Shown here one piece after another: positions 17,454-25,256 of a DNA stretch of 42,435 nucleotides. The position numbers and the translations under genes were made by a program. Source of the DNA: Lachnospiraceae bacterium (GTDB lineage: Bacteria > Bacillota > Clostridia > Lachnospirales > Lachnospiraceae); NCBI GenBank assembly GCA_015057525.1, contig SVEE01000014.1, positions 1 to 42,435 of the forward strand. Reading direction: 5' to 3'. Under the pieces are notes generated by a model. The model was not told where the DNA came from, did not search any database, and saw only the letters and a list, made by a program, of their open reading frames with translations. The first letter of the stretch is position 1, and every line of letters starts with the position of its first letter.

Positions 17454-17849
17454 TTAACTCCTCTTTACGAACTCACATCTGCATTTTGGACAGGTAACAG
17501 CAATTTTACCCTTACCTTTAGGAACCTTAACATTCTGTCCACACTCCGGACATCTGAAAATCCTATGTGTTTTTCTCATATTCATCTTACTTTTTTCTTT
17601 TCTAAAAAAAGCTCTTATTCCAGCCGTTTTCTCAAGAAATTTCTGATTTTGTCTATAGCGTTTTTGATAATCTCTTGACAAAATTCTCACATAGGAATAA
17701 ATAAATGATGCCATTCCTAAAAAATAAAGCAAACTACTTTTTATGAATATAGTGATAAACACCAATGCACAGCCAAATCCCATTAAAAAATTAGAAAACT
17801 GATCAATACCATATCTTCCACGCATAAAGTTCATTATTTTCTGTCTCAT
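17454..17849 (-). CDS. Small membrane protein with C-terminal zinc ribbon
   Basis: The product is 131 residues: two hydrophobic segments (about 20-55), a basic middle, then a zinc ribbon FRCPECGQNVKVPKG...VTCPKCRCEF near 98-127. The ATG at 17849 has AAGGAG upstream. The stop lies 2 bp before the DUF5685 start, so it is the first gene of the three-gene cassette. It probably faces the cytoplasm with the ribbon. No specific function is known to me. Confidence 0.8.
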   Translation of the reverse strand: MRQKIMNFMRGRYGIDQFSNFLMGFGCALVFITIFIKSSLLYFLGMASFIYSYVRILSRDYQKRYRQNQKFLEKTAGIRAFFRKEKSKMNMRKTHRIFRCPECGQNVKVPKGKGKIAVTCPKCRCEFVKRS

Positions 17850-17928
17850 ATTAAATCTCCTTTATTTTCAGTCTTCCCCGTGCGCTTTTCAAATATAAGT
17901 ATATCTTTATTTCCCCTAAAATGTAATC

Positions 17929-18369
17929 TTATTTTTCTAACTCGTTAGTAATATTATCATACATCTTTGCTGATACTCTTCTTAGAATCTCTTCTTCTTC
18001 CTCTGTAACACCTGCAAACAAACAACTATCAATAGAATTTTTAATTTCTATCATTTCATTTAGCACATCCTGTGCTGGCTTCTCTAGTTTTAAATGTTGT
18101 ACTCTCAAGTCATTCTTATCCTGATTTATGGAAATAAAGCCCATCTCGGCTAATCTTTTTACAGACTGGGATATATGACCCTTTGTAAATCTCTCTGTTG
18201 CGGATATATCTTTAGCTGTATCCTTTTCTCCACTATTTGAAAGAAAAATAATAATTTCCGCATCAATTTTACGAAGACCATTTCTTTTTGTTACATCCTC
18301 AAACTTCTTTTCATTAAGTCGCTTATACTTGCAAAAATTATTCATCATGAGGTTTTCTATTTTTTCCAT
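17929..18369 (-). CDS. MarR-family transcriptional regulator
   Basis: The 146-residue protein has the MarR winged helix: AKDISATERFTKGHISQSVKRL as helix-turn-helix (about 52-74) and a wing INQDKNDLRVQHLKL. Dimerisation helices lie at both ends. The ATG at 18369 follows AGGAGG. It has its own promoter (18415-18442), and the box ATTTTGAA/TTCAAAAT recurs around it, so autoregulation is plausible. The gene stands alone between the J-domain cassette and the glycosidase, so its targets cannot be read from context. Confidence 0.9.
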   Translation of the reverse strand: MEKIENLMMNNFCKYKRLNEKKFEDVTKRNGLRKIDAEIIIFLSNSGEKDTAKDISATERFTKGHISQSVKRLAEMGFISINQDKNDLRVQHLKLEKPAQDVLNEMIEIKNSIDSCLFAGVTEEEEEILRRVSAKMYDNITNELEK

Positions 18370-18414
18370 GCATCTTCCTCCTTTGTTTAAAATAAAACTA
18401 TCTTGATTTTGAAC

Positions 18415-18442
18415 ATTTTATCACATAAAAAAATAAAATCAA
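18415..18442 (-). promoter_or_regulatory. Predicted marR promoter
   Basis: On the minus strand, TTGATT (18442-18437) and TAAAAT (18420-18415) are 16 bp apart. ATTTTGAA at 18406-18413 and its inverted copy TTCAAAAT at 18470-18477 flank the promoter and could be operator half-sites. Confidence 0.5.
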
Positions 18443-18484
18443 TATAATTCATATATTTTTCACGTTATATTCAAAATGTTTTTT

Positions 18485-18527
18485 AATAAAAAAGCACCCT
18501 ATAAATTTATATGCTTATAGGATACTT
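18485..18527 (-). terminator. Terminator of the family 3 glycosidase gene
   Basis: A 13-bp stem (arms 18492-18504 and 18515-18527, two G-U pairs when read on the minus strand, loop 10 nt) is followed by a T-rich tract. Read on the plus strand the same pairs become mismatches, which supports minus-strand use. Confidence 0.75.
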
Positions 18528-18562
18528 TTATATTAAATACTATATTGAAATTATATTATAAA

Positions 18563-19837
18563 TCACAGTATGCCAAGGTTTCTCTTCCAAATAAGCACTC
18601 TCAATACGGATTCATCAATAATATCCTCTGATATTTCTCCTGAATTAACAGCATCTAAAACCGCCTGATACTGAACAGTATAATTAGTTGACAAAATCAT
18701 ATCATTGCCAGCAAGAACTGCTTTTACTGCTGACTCTTCGTCATTAAGATAGCTTGACACACCACTCATCATTAGGTCATCAGTTATTATAACACCCTTA
18801 AACCCAAGCTCTTCTCTTAAAATTCTGTGAACCTCTTCCGACAAAGAAGCTGGCCACTGGGCATCCATACATTCAACAACATTATGACTGACAAGGACAC
18901 AATCTGCTCCTGCGTCAATACCTGCCTTAAAAGGCAATAAATCAGCATTTTGGAATTCCTCATATGGTCTTTGGTCGTGTATCACACTTGTGTGAGTATC
19001 TCCGTTTCCACCATATCCTGGAAAATGTTTAAGCACACTTCCCATATTCTCCTGCTTCATAGCTGTAACCACCAACTCAACATATGTGCAGGTTTCCTCA
19101 ACTGTTTCTCCAAAGGTTCTCTGATACATATATTCACCTGGAGTAGTAGATATATCACAAACCGGAGCAAAATTAACATTGATATCGTATCCAAGTAATG
19201 TCTGACACTTAGATATGGTATCTGCCTCTATTGCATCATATCCGCCCTCTTCATATAAAAGCTTAGGGGATTTATACGGTTCATCTACAAAAGTAGGATA
19301 TTTACTGAGTCTTATTACACTTCCACCCTCTTCATCAGTACCAATAAGCATAGGCACTTTTGTGGCATTCTTAAATGAAGTCAAGTACTCATCTAGCATA
19401 ACAACCGATTTACCCTTAATATCACCTGCAAACAAAATCATTCCGCCTATAGGATATTCTTCCAAAACAGATGCACCAAATCTGCCATCATTCTTAACAA
19501 AGAACATTTGACCAACTTTCTCTTCCACAGACATAGAATCAACCATAGCTATAAGTTCATCATAGGTTTGCTGGTCTATACCGTAAGTATCCTCTGCAAA
19601 TGTATCAGGTTCTTCTGTAGTCGTGATATCCACCACTGTAGAAGCTTCTGTAGTAGGATAATTAACACTCTCTGTAATCTGCTCAGTTCCCACATCAGAA
19701 ACCACTTGCTCTGTTGATTGGGTAGAATTGTTACCTCTATCCCCATCTCCTGTCTCAACCACACTACCGAAAAATACAGTTCCTACAAACAAAACAACCA
19801 TTATTAAACAAAATATTAATTTTTTCTTGGTACCCAT
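18563..19837 (-). CDS. Exported glycoside hydrolase family 3, beta-N-acetylhexosaminidase-like
   Basis: The 424-residue protein has an N-terminal hydrophobic anchor (about 5-25) and a Thr/Glu/Ser-rich linker to about residue 85. A GH3 barrel follows, with TDEEGGSVIRLSKYP, KHFPGYGGNGDTHTS (catalytic Asp-His loop) and GVIITDDLMMSGV (Asp nucleophile). NagZ enzymes of Gram-positives, which release N-acetylglucosamine from wall fragments, share this plan, so it probably acts outside the cell on muropeptides. The start is ATG 19837 with GAGGTG; the frame is open further upstream but lacks a better site. The purL terminator abuts this ribosome site, leaving little space for a separate promoter. Confidence 0.85.
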   Translation of the reverse strand: MGTKKKLIFCLIMVVLFVGTVFFGSVVETGDGDRGNNSTQSTEQVVSDVGTEQITESVNYPTTEASTVVDITTTEEPDTFAEDTYGIDQQTYDELIAMVDSMSVEEKVGQMFFVKNDGRFGASVLEEYPIGGMILFAGDIKGKSVVMLDEYLTSFKNATKVPMLIGTDEEGGSVIRLSKYPTFVDEPYKSPKLLYEEGGYDAIEADTISKCQTLLGYDINVNFAPVCDISTTPGEYMYQRTFGETVEETCTYVELVVTAMKQENMGSVLKHFPGYGGNGDTHTSVIHDQRPYEEFQNADLLPFKAGIDAGADCVLVSHNVVECMDAQWPASLSEEVHRILREELGFKGVIITDDLMMSGVSSYLNDEESAVKAVLAGNDMILSTNYTVQYQAVLDAVNSGEISEDIIDESVLRVLIWKRNLGIL

Positions 19838-19849
19838 AATCAACACCTC

Positions 19850-19909
19850 AAAAAAATATAGCCACGACCTGTGTATAATCATAATGTAATTATTACACGG
19901 ATCGTGGCT
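19850..19909 (-). terminator. Hairpin terminator between purL and the glycosidase gene
   Basis: AGCCACGA (19860-19867) pairs with TCGTGGCT (19902-19909), with further inner pairing GTGTA/TACAC. On the minus strand it is followed by ATATTTTTTT, a good intrinsic terminator for purL. The T-tract ends next to the glycosidase ribosome site at 19844-19849. Confidence 0.75.
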
Positions 19910-19928
19910 TAGATTTTAGAATATTATT

Positions 19929-22900
19929 CTATGAGAAATATTCTACACCAGATTCAAATATCTTCTGATCCTGATCTCCAAATATATTAATTGCAACTGC
20001 AGTTCCCTTACGTTCTGAATGAGCCATCTTACCGAGAACTCTTCCATCTGGGCTTGTAATACCCTCTATTGCGTAGTATGAACCATTTACATTGTAATAT
20101 TCGTCCATAGTAGGGTTACCATCAATATCAACGTACTGTGTAGCAACCTGACCATTAGCGAAAAGCTTATCTATCCACTCTTTGCTTGCTACAAAACGAC
20201 CTTCACCATGTGAAATAGGTACTGTGTAAACACCACCAAGCTCTGCCTTCTTGAGCCATGGACTCTTATTAGTTACAACCTTAGTATAAACCATCTTTGA
20301 TTGATGACGACCAATGCTATTCATAGCAAGTGTTGGTGAATCATCTGTCTGTGGTCTAATGTCACCATATGGTACAAGACCAAGCTTAATAAGTGCCTGG
20401 AAACCATTACAAATACCAAGTGCAAGACCATCACGCTCATTGAGAAGCTTCATAACCTCTTCTGAAATCTTAGCATTTCTGAATGCTGTAGCAATAAACT
20501 TACCTGAACCATCTGGCTCATCACCTGCACTAAATCCACCTGGGAACATGATAATTTGGCTTGATGCTATTGCCTTAGAGAATGCATCAACAGAATCTCT
20601 GATATCCTGTGCATCCTGGTTCTTAAATACTATAGTCTCTACTTCAGCTCCTGCAGCTTCAAATGCTCTAAGAGAATCATATTCACAGTTAGTTCCTGGG
20701 AACACAGGAATAAATACCTTTGGCTTAGCTACCTTATTCTTAGCAACAAGAATTGTCTTAGCATCATAAAGTCCAGTTTCAATCTTAGTCTGAGGTACTC
20801 CTGACTCAGTAGGGAATACCTTTTCAAGCTTACCAGTCCATGCAGCAAGTGCCTCATCCATAGTAACTGTTACATCACCATATGTAAATGTAGCGCTAGC
20901 TTTAACACCACCGATAACCTTAGCTGCTACTGCAAGTTTAGTCTCATTCTCAGGCTTAACCTCGATAATAATCGAACCGTAATCCTTAGCAACAAGCTCG
21001 TCCTTAGATATTCCATCGAGAATATGCACACCAAGCTTATTACCAAATGCCATCTTACTTACTGCTTCAATAATACCACCAAAGCCTACAGCGTAAGCTG
21101 ATTCAATCTTACCAGCCTTAACATCCTGAAGAAGAGCTCCATAAGTTTCTAATACATTAGCATAATCCGGTTTATCAAACTCATCCTTCTTAATGTCAAC
21201 CTTAAGAAGTACATTACCTGCCTCCTTAAGCTCTGTAGTTACAACATCCATGTAATCTGCCACATCTACAGCAAATGAACAAAGTGTAGGTGGAACATCT
21301 ATGTCATTAAATGAACCTGACATTGAATCCTTACCTCCAATTGAAGGAAGACCAAGTCCCATCTGAACATCATATGCTCCAAGTAATGCAGCAAGTGGCT
21401 TACCCCATCTGTATGGGTCAGTTCCAAGTCTCTCAAAATACTCCTGGAATGTAAGTCTAATCTTAGTTACATCTCCACCTGAAGCAGCTATCTTAGCAAC
21501 AGAATGAAGAACAGCATATATAGAACCATGGTATGGACTCCAAGTTGAAAGGTATGGGTCAAATCCATAGCTCATCATAGTTACAGTATTAGTTTTACCT
21601 CTTAATACAGGTAACTTAGCAATCATAGTCTGAGTAGGTGATAACTGATATTTACCACCATAAGGCATAGTTACTGTCCCCGCTCCAATTGAAGAGTCGA
21701 ACATCTCAACAAGACCCTTCTGGGAGCAAACATTTAAATCTGATAATGTATCTATCCAGAGTTTCTTAACATCTGATGTGTCTTTCTTCTCTTCAAAGTA
21801 CTTAGCATCAGAGTTTGGCATAGAAACCTTAACCTCTGTCTCCTGATGAGCACCGTTAGTATCAAGAAACGCTCTCTTAAGATTAACTATCTCCTTACCT
21901 CTCCAAGAAAGAACAAGTCTTGGCTCCTCAGTAACTACAGCAACAGGAATAGCCTCTAAGTTCTCTTCGTTAGCATATTTAAGCATAGTCTCCACATCCT
22001 TAGGATCAATAACTATAGCCATACGCTCCTGAGACTCTGAAATAGCAAGTTCAGTACCATCAAGACCTGCATATTTCTTAGGCACCTTATCAAGGTCAAC
22101 CTTAAGACCATCTGCAAGCTCACCTATTGCAACAGATACACCACCTGCACCAAAGTCATTACACTTCTTAATAAGTGATGCAACCTCTTCTCTTCTAAAT
22201 AATCTCTGAATCTTACGCTCTGTAGGTGCATTACCCTTCTGTACCTCAGCACCACAAGTCTCAATAGAGCTCTCTGTATGTGCCTTTGAAGAACCTGTTG
22301 CGCCACCGCAACCATCTCTACCTGTACGTCCACCAAGGAGAATAATTATATCTCCTGGGTCAGAAGTAAGTCTCTTTACACATCTTCTTGGTGCTGCACC
22401 CATAACTGCACCGATTTCCATACGCTTTGCAACGTAATTTGGATGATATATTTCATTAACATGTCCTGTTGCAAGACCAATCTGATTACCATATGAGCTA
22501 TAACCAGCTGCTGCAACCTTAACAATCTTTCTCTGTGGAAGCTTACCCTTCATAGTATCCTTAAGTGATACTGTTGGATCTGCTGCACCTGTAACACGCA
22601 TAGCCTGATATACATACGAACGTCCTGAAAGTGGATCTCTGATTGCTCCACCAAGACAAGTAGCAGCACCACCAAATGGCTCAATCTCAGTTGGGTGGTT
22701 GTGTGTCTCATTCTTAAAGCTTACAAGCCACTCTTCTTCAACACCATCAATTGTAACAGGAACTACTATAGAACAAGCATTAATCTCATCAGATACTTCC
22801 ATATCTTCAAGCTTTCCAGCTGCTCTAAGTTCCTTCATAGCCATAAGAGCTATATCCATAAGACATACAAACTTGTCATCACGGTCCTTATACATTTCCT

Positions 22901-23681
22901 TAGTAGATGCAACATATCTGTCATATGTTGAGCTAATTACATCATTGTAATAGCCTTCATCGAAGCCAACATTTGTAAGTTCAGTAGAAAATGTTGTATG
23001 ACGACAATGATCTGACCAATATGTATCAAGAACTCTTATTTCTGTCATCGAAGGGTTTCTCTTCTCATCATTCTTGAAATAATTCTGAATGTGAAGGAAA
23101 TCCTTAAATGTCATTGCAAGACCAAGAGAATCATATAATTCCTTAAGATCAGCCTCAGCCATATCCTTGAAACCATCAAAAATAATAACATCAGCAGGTT
23201 CATCATAAACAGATACTAATGTATCAGGCTTGGTCTCATCTGTAATTCTTGAGTCAACTGGGTTAACAACGTACTCCTTTATAGCCTCAAGCTGCTCATC
23301 ACTTATATCTCCTGAAACAACATATGTAGTCGCTGTCTTGATGAGTGGTGTCTCCTCCTCATTAAGCAGTTTTACACACTGCTCAGCAGAATCTGCTCTC
23401 TGATCAAACTGACCTGGAAGATACTCCATTGAAAAAACCTTCTGTCCCTGAGTAGTTGGGAATTCTTCCTCATATACAACGTCTATAGGTGGTTCAGAAA
23501 AAACAGTTACCTTAGCTTTCTCGTATGTCTCGTCTGATACTCCCTCCATGTCATAACGAACAAGGACTCTTACACTATCTGCTTTAATTCCCAAATAGTC
23601 CTTAATCTGCTCCTTAAGCTCATCAGCTTTAACAGCATAGTCCTCCTTTTTCTCAACATAGATTCTTCTTACTTTACTCAT
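19929..23681 (-). CDS. purL: Phosphoribosylformylglycinamidine synthase, single-chain form
   Basis: This enzyme makes FGAM from FGAR, ATP and glutamine in purine synthesis. The 1250-residue chain contains the PurS-like N-terminus, two AIR-synthase-like ATP domains (HNHPTEIEPFGGAATCLGG; GLGLPSIGGKDSMSG) and a C-terminal glutaminase from about residue 990. The glutaminase has nucleophile Cys in LGICNGFQALIKLG and SHGEGRFVA. Many Firmicutes split this into PurS, PurQ and PurL; the fused form is common in Lachnospiraceae. The ATG at 23681 follows AGGAGGT. No other pur gene is adjacent. Confidence 0.96.
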   Translation of the reverse strand: MSKVRRIYVEKKEDYAVKADELKEQIKDYLGIKADSVRVLVRYDMEGVSDETYEKAKVTVFSEPPIDVVYEEEFPTTQGQKVFSMEYLPGQFDQRADSAEQCVKLLNEEETPLIKTATTYVVSGDISDEQLEAIKEYVVNPVDSRITDETKPDTLVSVYDEPADVIIFDGFKDMAEADLKELYDSLGLAMTFKDFLHIQNYFKNDEKRNPSMTEIRVLDTYWSDHCRHTTFSTELTNVGFDEGYYNDVISSTYDRYVASTKEMYKDRDDKFVCLMDIALMAMKELRAAGKLEDMEVSDEINACSIVVPVTIDGVEEEWLVSFKNETHNHPTEIEPFGGAATCLGGAIRDPLSGRSYVYQAMRVTGAADPTVSLKDTMKGKLPQRKIVKVAAAGYSSYGNQIGLATGHVNEIYHPNYVAKRMEIGAVMGAAPRRCVKRLTSDPGDIIILLGGRTGRDGCGGATGSSKAHTESSIETCGAEVQKGNAPTERKIQRLFRREEVASLIKKCNDFGAGGVSVAIGELADGLKVDLDKVPKKYAGLDGTELAISESQERMAIVIDPKDVETMLKYANEENLEAIPVAVVTEEPRLVLSWRGKEIVNLKRAFLDTNGAHQETEVKVSMPNSDAKYFEEKKDTSDVKKLWIDTLSDLNVCSQKGLVEMFDSSIGAGTVTMPYGGKYQLSPTQTMIAKLPVLRGKTNTVTMMSYGFDPYLSTWSPYHGSIYAVLHSVAKIAASGGDVTKIRLTFQEYFERLGTDPYRWGKPLAALLGAYDVQMGLGLPSIGGKDSMSGSFNDIDVPPTLCSFAVDVADYMDVVTTELKEAGNVLLKVDIKKDEFDKPDYANVLETYGALLQDVKAGKIESAYAVGFGGIIEAVSKMAFGNKLGVHILDGISKDELVAKDYGSIIIEVKPENETKLAVAAKVIGGVKASATFTYGDVTVTMDEALAAWTGKLEKVFPTESGVPQTKIETGLYDAKTILVAKNKVAKPKVFIPVFPGTNCEYDSLRAFEAAGAEVETIVFKNQDAQDIRDSVDAFSKAIASSQIIMFPGGFSAGDEPDGSGKFIATAFRNAKISEEVMKLLNERDGLALGICNGFQALIKLGLVPYGDIRPQTDDSPTLAMNSIGRHQSKMVYTKVVTNKSPWLKKAELGGVYTVPISHGEGRFVASKEWIDKLFANGQVATQYVDIDGNPTMDEYYNVNGSYYAIEGITSPDGRVLGKMAHSERKGTAVAINIFGDQDQKIFESGVEYFS

Positions 23682-23730
23682 AATGACCTCCTAGTCGTTT
23701 ATTTGTGTCTTTATCTTTTATATGTCATAC

Positions 23731-23740
23731 TTCGCACGAA
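23731..23740. promoter_or_regulatory. Short palindrome upstream of purL
   Basis: TTCGCACGAA is a TTCG/CGAA inverted repeat with a 2-bp centre. It lies 50 bp before the purL ATG and next to a TATAAA that could serve as -10. It could be an operator, but the site is short and does not match the Bacillus PurBox well. Confidence 0.3.
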
Positions 23741-23765
23741 AAGGCACCCCAAAAATGAGTGCCTT
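23737..23765 (-). terminator. Probable terminator of the CheY-like gene
   Basis: AAGGCAC (23741-23747) pairs with GTGCCTT (23759-23765) around an 11-nt loop. On the minus strand TTTTCG follows. The stem is short but lies directly after the gene. Confidence 0.5.
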
Positions 23766-23783
23766 CATGTGTTAAGCTAAAAC

Positions 23784-24146
23784 TTACGCTTCTACAATTG
23801 ACTTAACGATTCTCTTTATTTCATCTGCATCAAAAGGCTTAGCAATAAACTCAGAAGCTCCACTCTGTACAGCCTCAATCATATTATGCTGCTGTCCAGC
23901 TGCTGAAATCATGACAACCTTAGCATCCGGAAACTCTGCTTTAATCTTCTTTAAAGCCTCTACACCTGACATAACTGGCATCGTAATATCCATCGTAACT
24001 AAGTCAGGCTTATGCTCCTTGTACATATCATAACCTTCCTGTCCGTTGACAGCTTCACAGATAATGGTATGTCCGTCGCTCTCTAAAATACCTCTTAATA
24101 TTCTTCTGGAAGTTCTAGAATCATCAACTATCAAAATATTTGCCAT
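23784..24146 (-). CDS. CheY-like single-domain response regulator
   Basis: The 120-residue protein is a lone receiver. It has acidic pocket VDDS at 8-10, phosphoacceptor Asp in LVTMDITMPVMSG (about 53), Ser/Thr in MISAAG, and Lys in IAKPFD. There is no output domain, so it works by binding a partner protein. The upstream gene, 17 bp away, encodes a CheX-like phosphatase, the class that dephosphorylates CheY. The pair therefore looks like a receiver with its own phosphatase. No flagellar or other che gene is present in the window. The ATG at 24146 lacks a strong ribosome site (AAGGGG nearby). Confidence 0.93.
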   Translation of the reverse strand: MANILIVDDSRTSRRILRGILESDGHTIICEAVNGQEGYDMYKEHKPDLVTMDITMPVMSGVEALKKIKAEFPDAKVVMISAAGQQHNMIEAVQSGASEFIAKPFDADEIKRIVKSIVEA

Positions 24147-24163
24147 TTGTTTAATCCCCTTTA

Positions 24164-25054
24164 TTATTCAATACTCCATTTTGTTTCCATGCAGATTACA
24201 ATATCTGCTCTTTCGCCTTTTATAAAGCAAGGCAAAGTAAACATCATGCCCTCTGTACTGATTGTAGTATTATCAACGTACATGTTAGGAGGAAGCATGT
24301 CTATAGTCACATCTTCCTGACTGAGCTTAGATGCGAAAAGTCCGTTACTTACATTAATGAACTCGCAAACTGCATCAAGACAATCTTCATCTAATTCTTC
24401 AAACTCTTCCTTAGCATATGCCTCACCAATAAGCTTGTTACCATTGCCACATAAGCCTATGAAAAGCTCATAATCACCAGTGAAGCACTGGCTTGAAATG
24501 TACTTAGATGTATATGTATTAATTCTTTCTATCTTCTCAAATCTAACCTTGTTATCGATGAAACGAATAACGTTTCTTGCCATAAGAGCCACATAGTCCT
24601 TAACAACTGCAGGAACACTAGCGTCTCTTAAGAATATCTGAATAATCTTATCAATATCAGAACTCTTCAAAGCATCTAAATCAAGAGATGTAAATCTCTC
24701 TGACTTCTTATAGTGATTAAGGTGCTTCTGAATCTCTTCCAATGACAACAACTCTCTCTCCACAAGAGCCTGTACAAAAAGTAAATATGAATCCCCTTGT
24801 TTCTTAAGAAGTGCTGATACTTGATCTTCTGTGAGATATCCTTTATTTATTGCAATATCTCCAAATCTTGCATCTTGCTGAGTCTGAAGCAAATTAACCT
24901 CATCTGCCTGAGTCTCTGTCATAAAACCTTCACTAACAGCAAGTAAACCCATCTTAACTCTTGCTGTTCTTGAACTTTCAATAATCTCATTATACTGGTC
25001 TGCAGATAACACCCCTACATCCTGTAAATATTTTCCAAAATATATGCCGAACAT
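24164..25054 (-). CDS. MshEN-like repeats fused to a CheX-like phosphatase domain
   Basis: The start is ATG 25054 (MFGIYFGKYLQ) with AGGAGG; the open frame upstream is not coding. The 296 residues split into two parts. Residues 1-115 hold three to four repeats of the form FGxxLxxxGxLxxxQ: FGKYLQDVGVLSADQ, MGLLAVSEGFMTETQ, FGDIAINKGYLTEDQ. These resemble MshEN/GspE N-domains, some of which bind cyclic di-GMP. Residues 150-296 resemble CheX/CheC phosphatases with the ExxN pair E231/N234 in EFINVSNG. It precedes a cheY-like gene and diverges from a GGDEF-EAL protein. I infer a link between cyclic di-GMP level and receiver phosphorylation; ligand binding is unproven. Confidence 0.75.
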   Translation of the reverse strand: MFGIYFGKYLQDVGVLSADQYNEIIESSRTARVKMGLLAVSEGFMTETQADEVNLLQTQQDARFGDIAINKGYLTEDQVSALLKKQGDSYLLFVQALVERELLSLEEIQKHLNHYKKSERFTSLDLDALKSSDIDKIIQIFLRDASVPAVVKDYVALMARNVIRFIDNKVRFEKIERINTYTSKYISSQCFTGDYELFIGLCGNGNKLIGEAYAKEEFEELDEDCLDAVCEFINVSNGLFASKLSQEDVTIDMLPPNMYVDNTTISTEGMMFTLPCFIKGERADIVICMETKWSIE

Positions 25055-25088
25055 AAAATACCTCCTTCGTAGGCCAATACTGTAATTA

Positions 25089-25117
25089 ATTATACACAAA
25101 AGCAAGACAAAAATCAA
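25089..25117 (-). promoter_or_regulatory. Predicted promoter of the cheX/cheY-like pair
   Basis: On the minus strand, TTGATT (25117-25112), a 17-bp spacer and a perfect TATAAT (25094-25089). Confidence 0.6.
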
Positions 25118-25174
25118 CTTTATAATTAACCTTAATATATAAAAGAAATTATAATGAATTTCTCCAATTTCACA

Positions 25175-25202
25175 TTGAATAAATCCGTATTTTTGATATA
25201 AT
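25175..25202 (+). promoter_or_regulatory. Predicted promoter of the GGDEF-EAL gene
   Basis: TTGAAT (25175-25180), a 16-bp spacer and a perfect TATAAT (25197-25202) lie about 50 bp before the ATG. It is divergent from the cheX-like promoter. Confidence 0.6.
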
Positions 25203-25256
25203 GATTTTGTATGCAATTACCCGCATGAATTAATCAGAATACTACGGAGAAATAAT

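Noticed and set aside
23682-23740. Purine riboswitch before purL
   Set aside because: The space is too short and lacks the three-stem core and its conserved loops.
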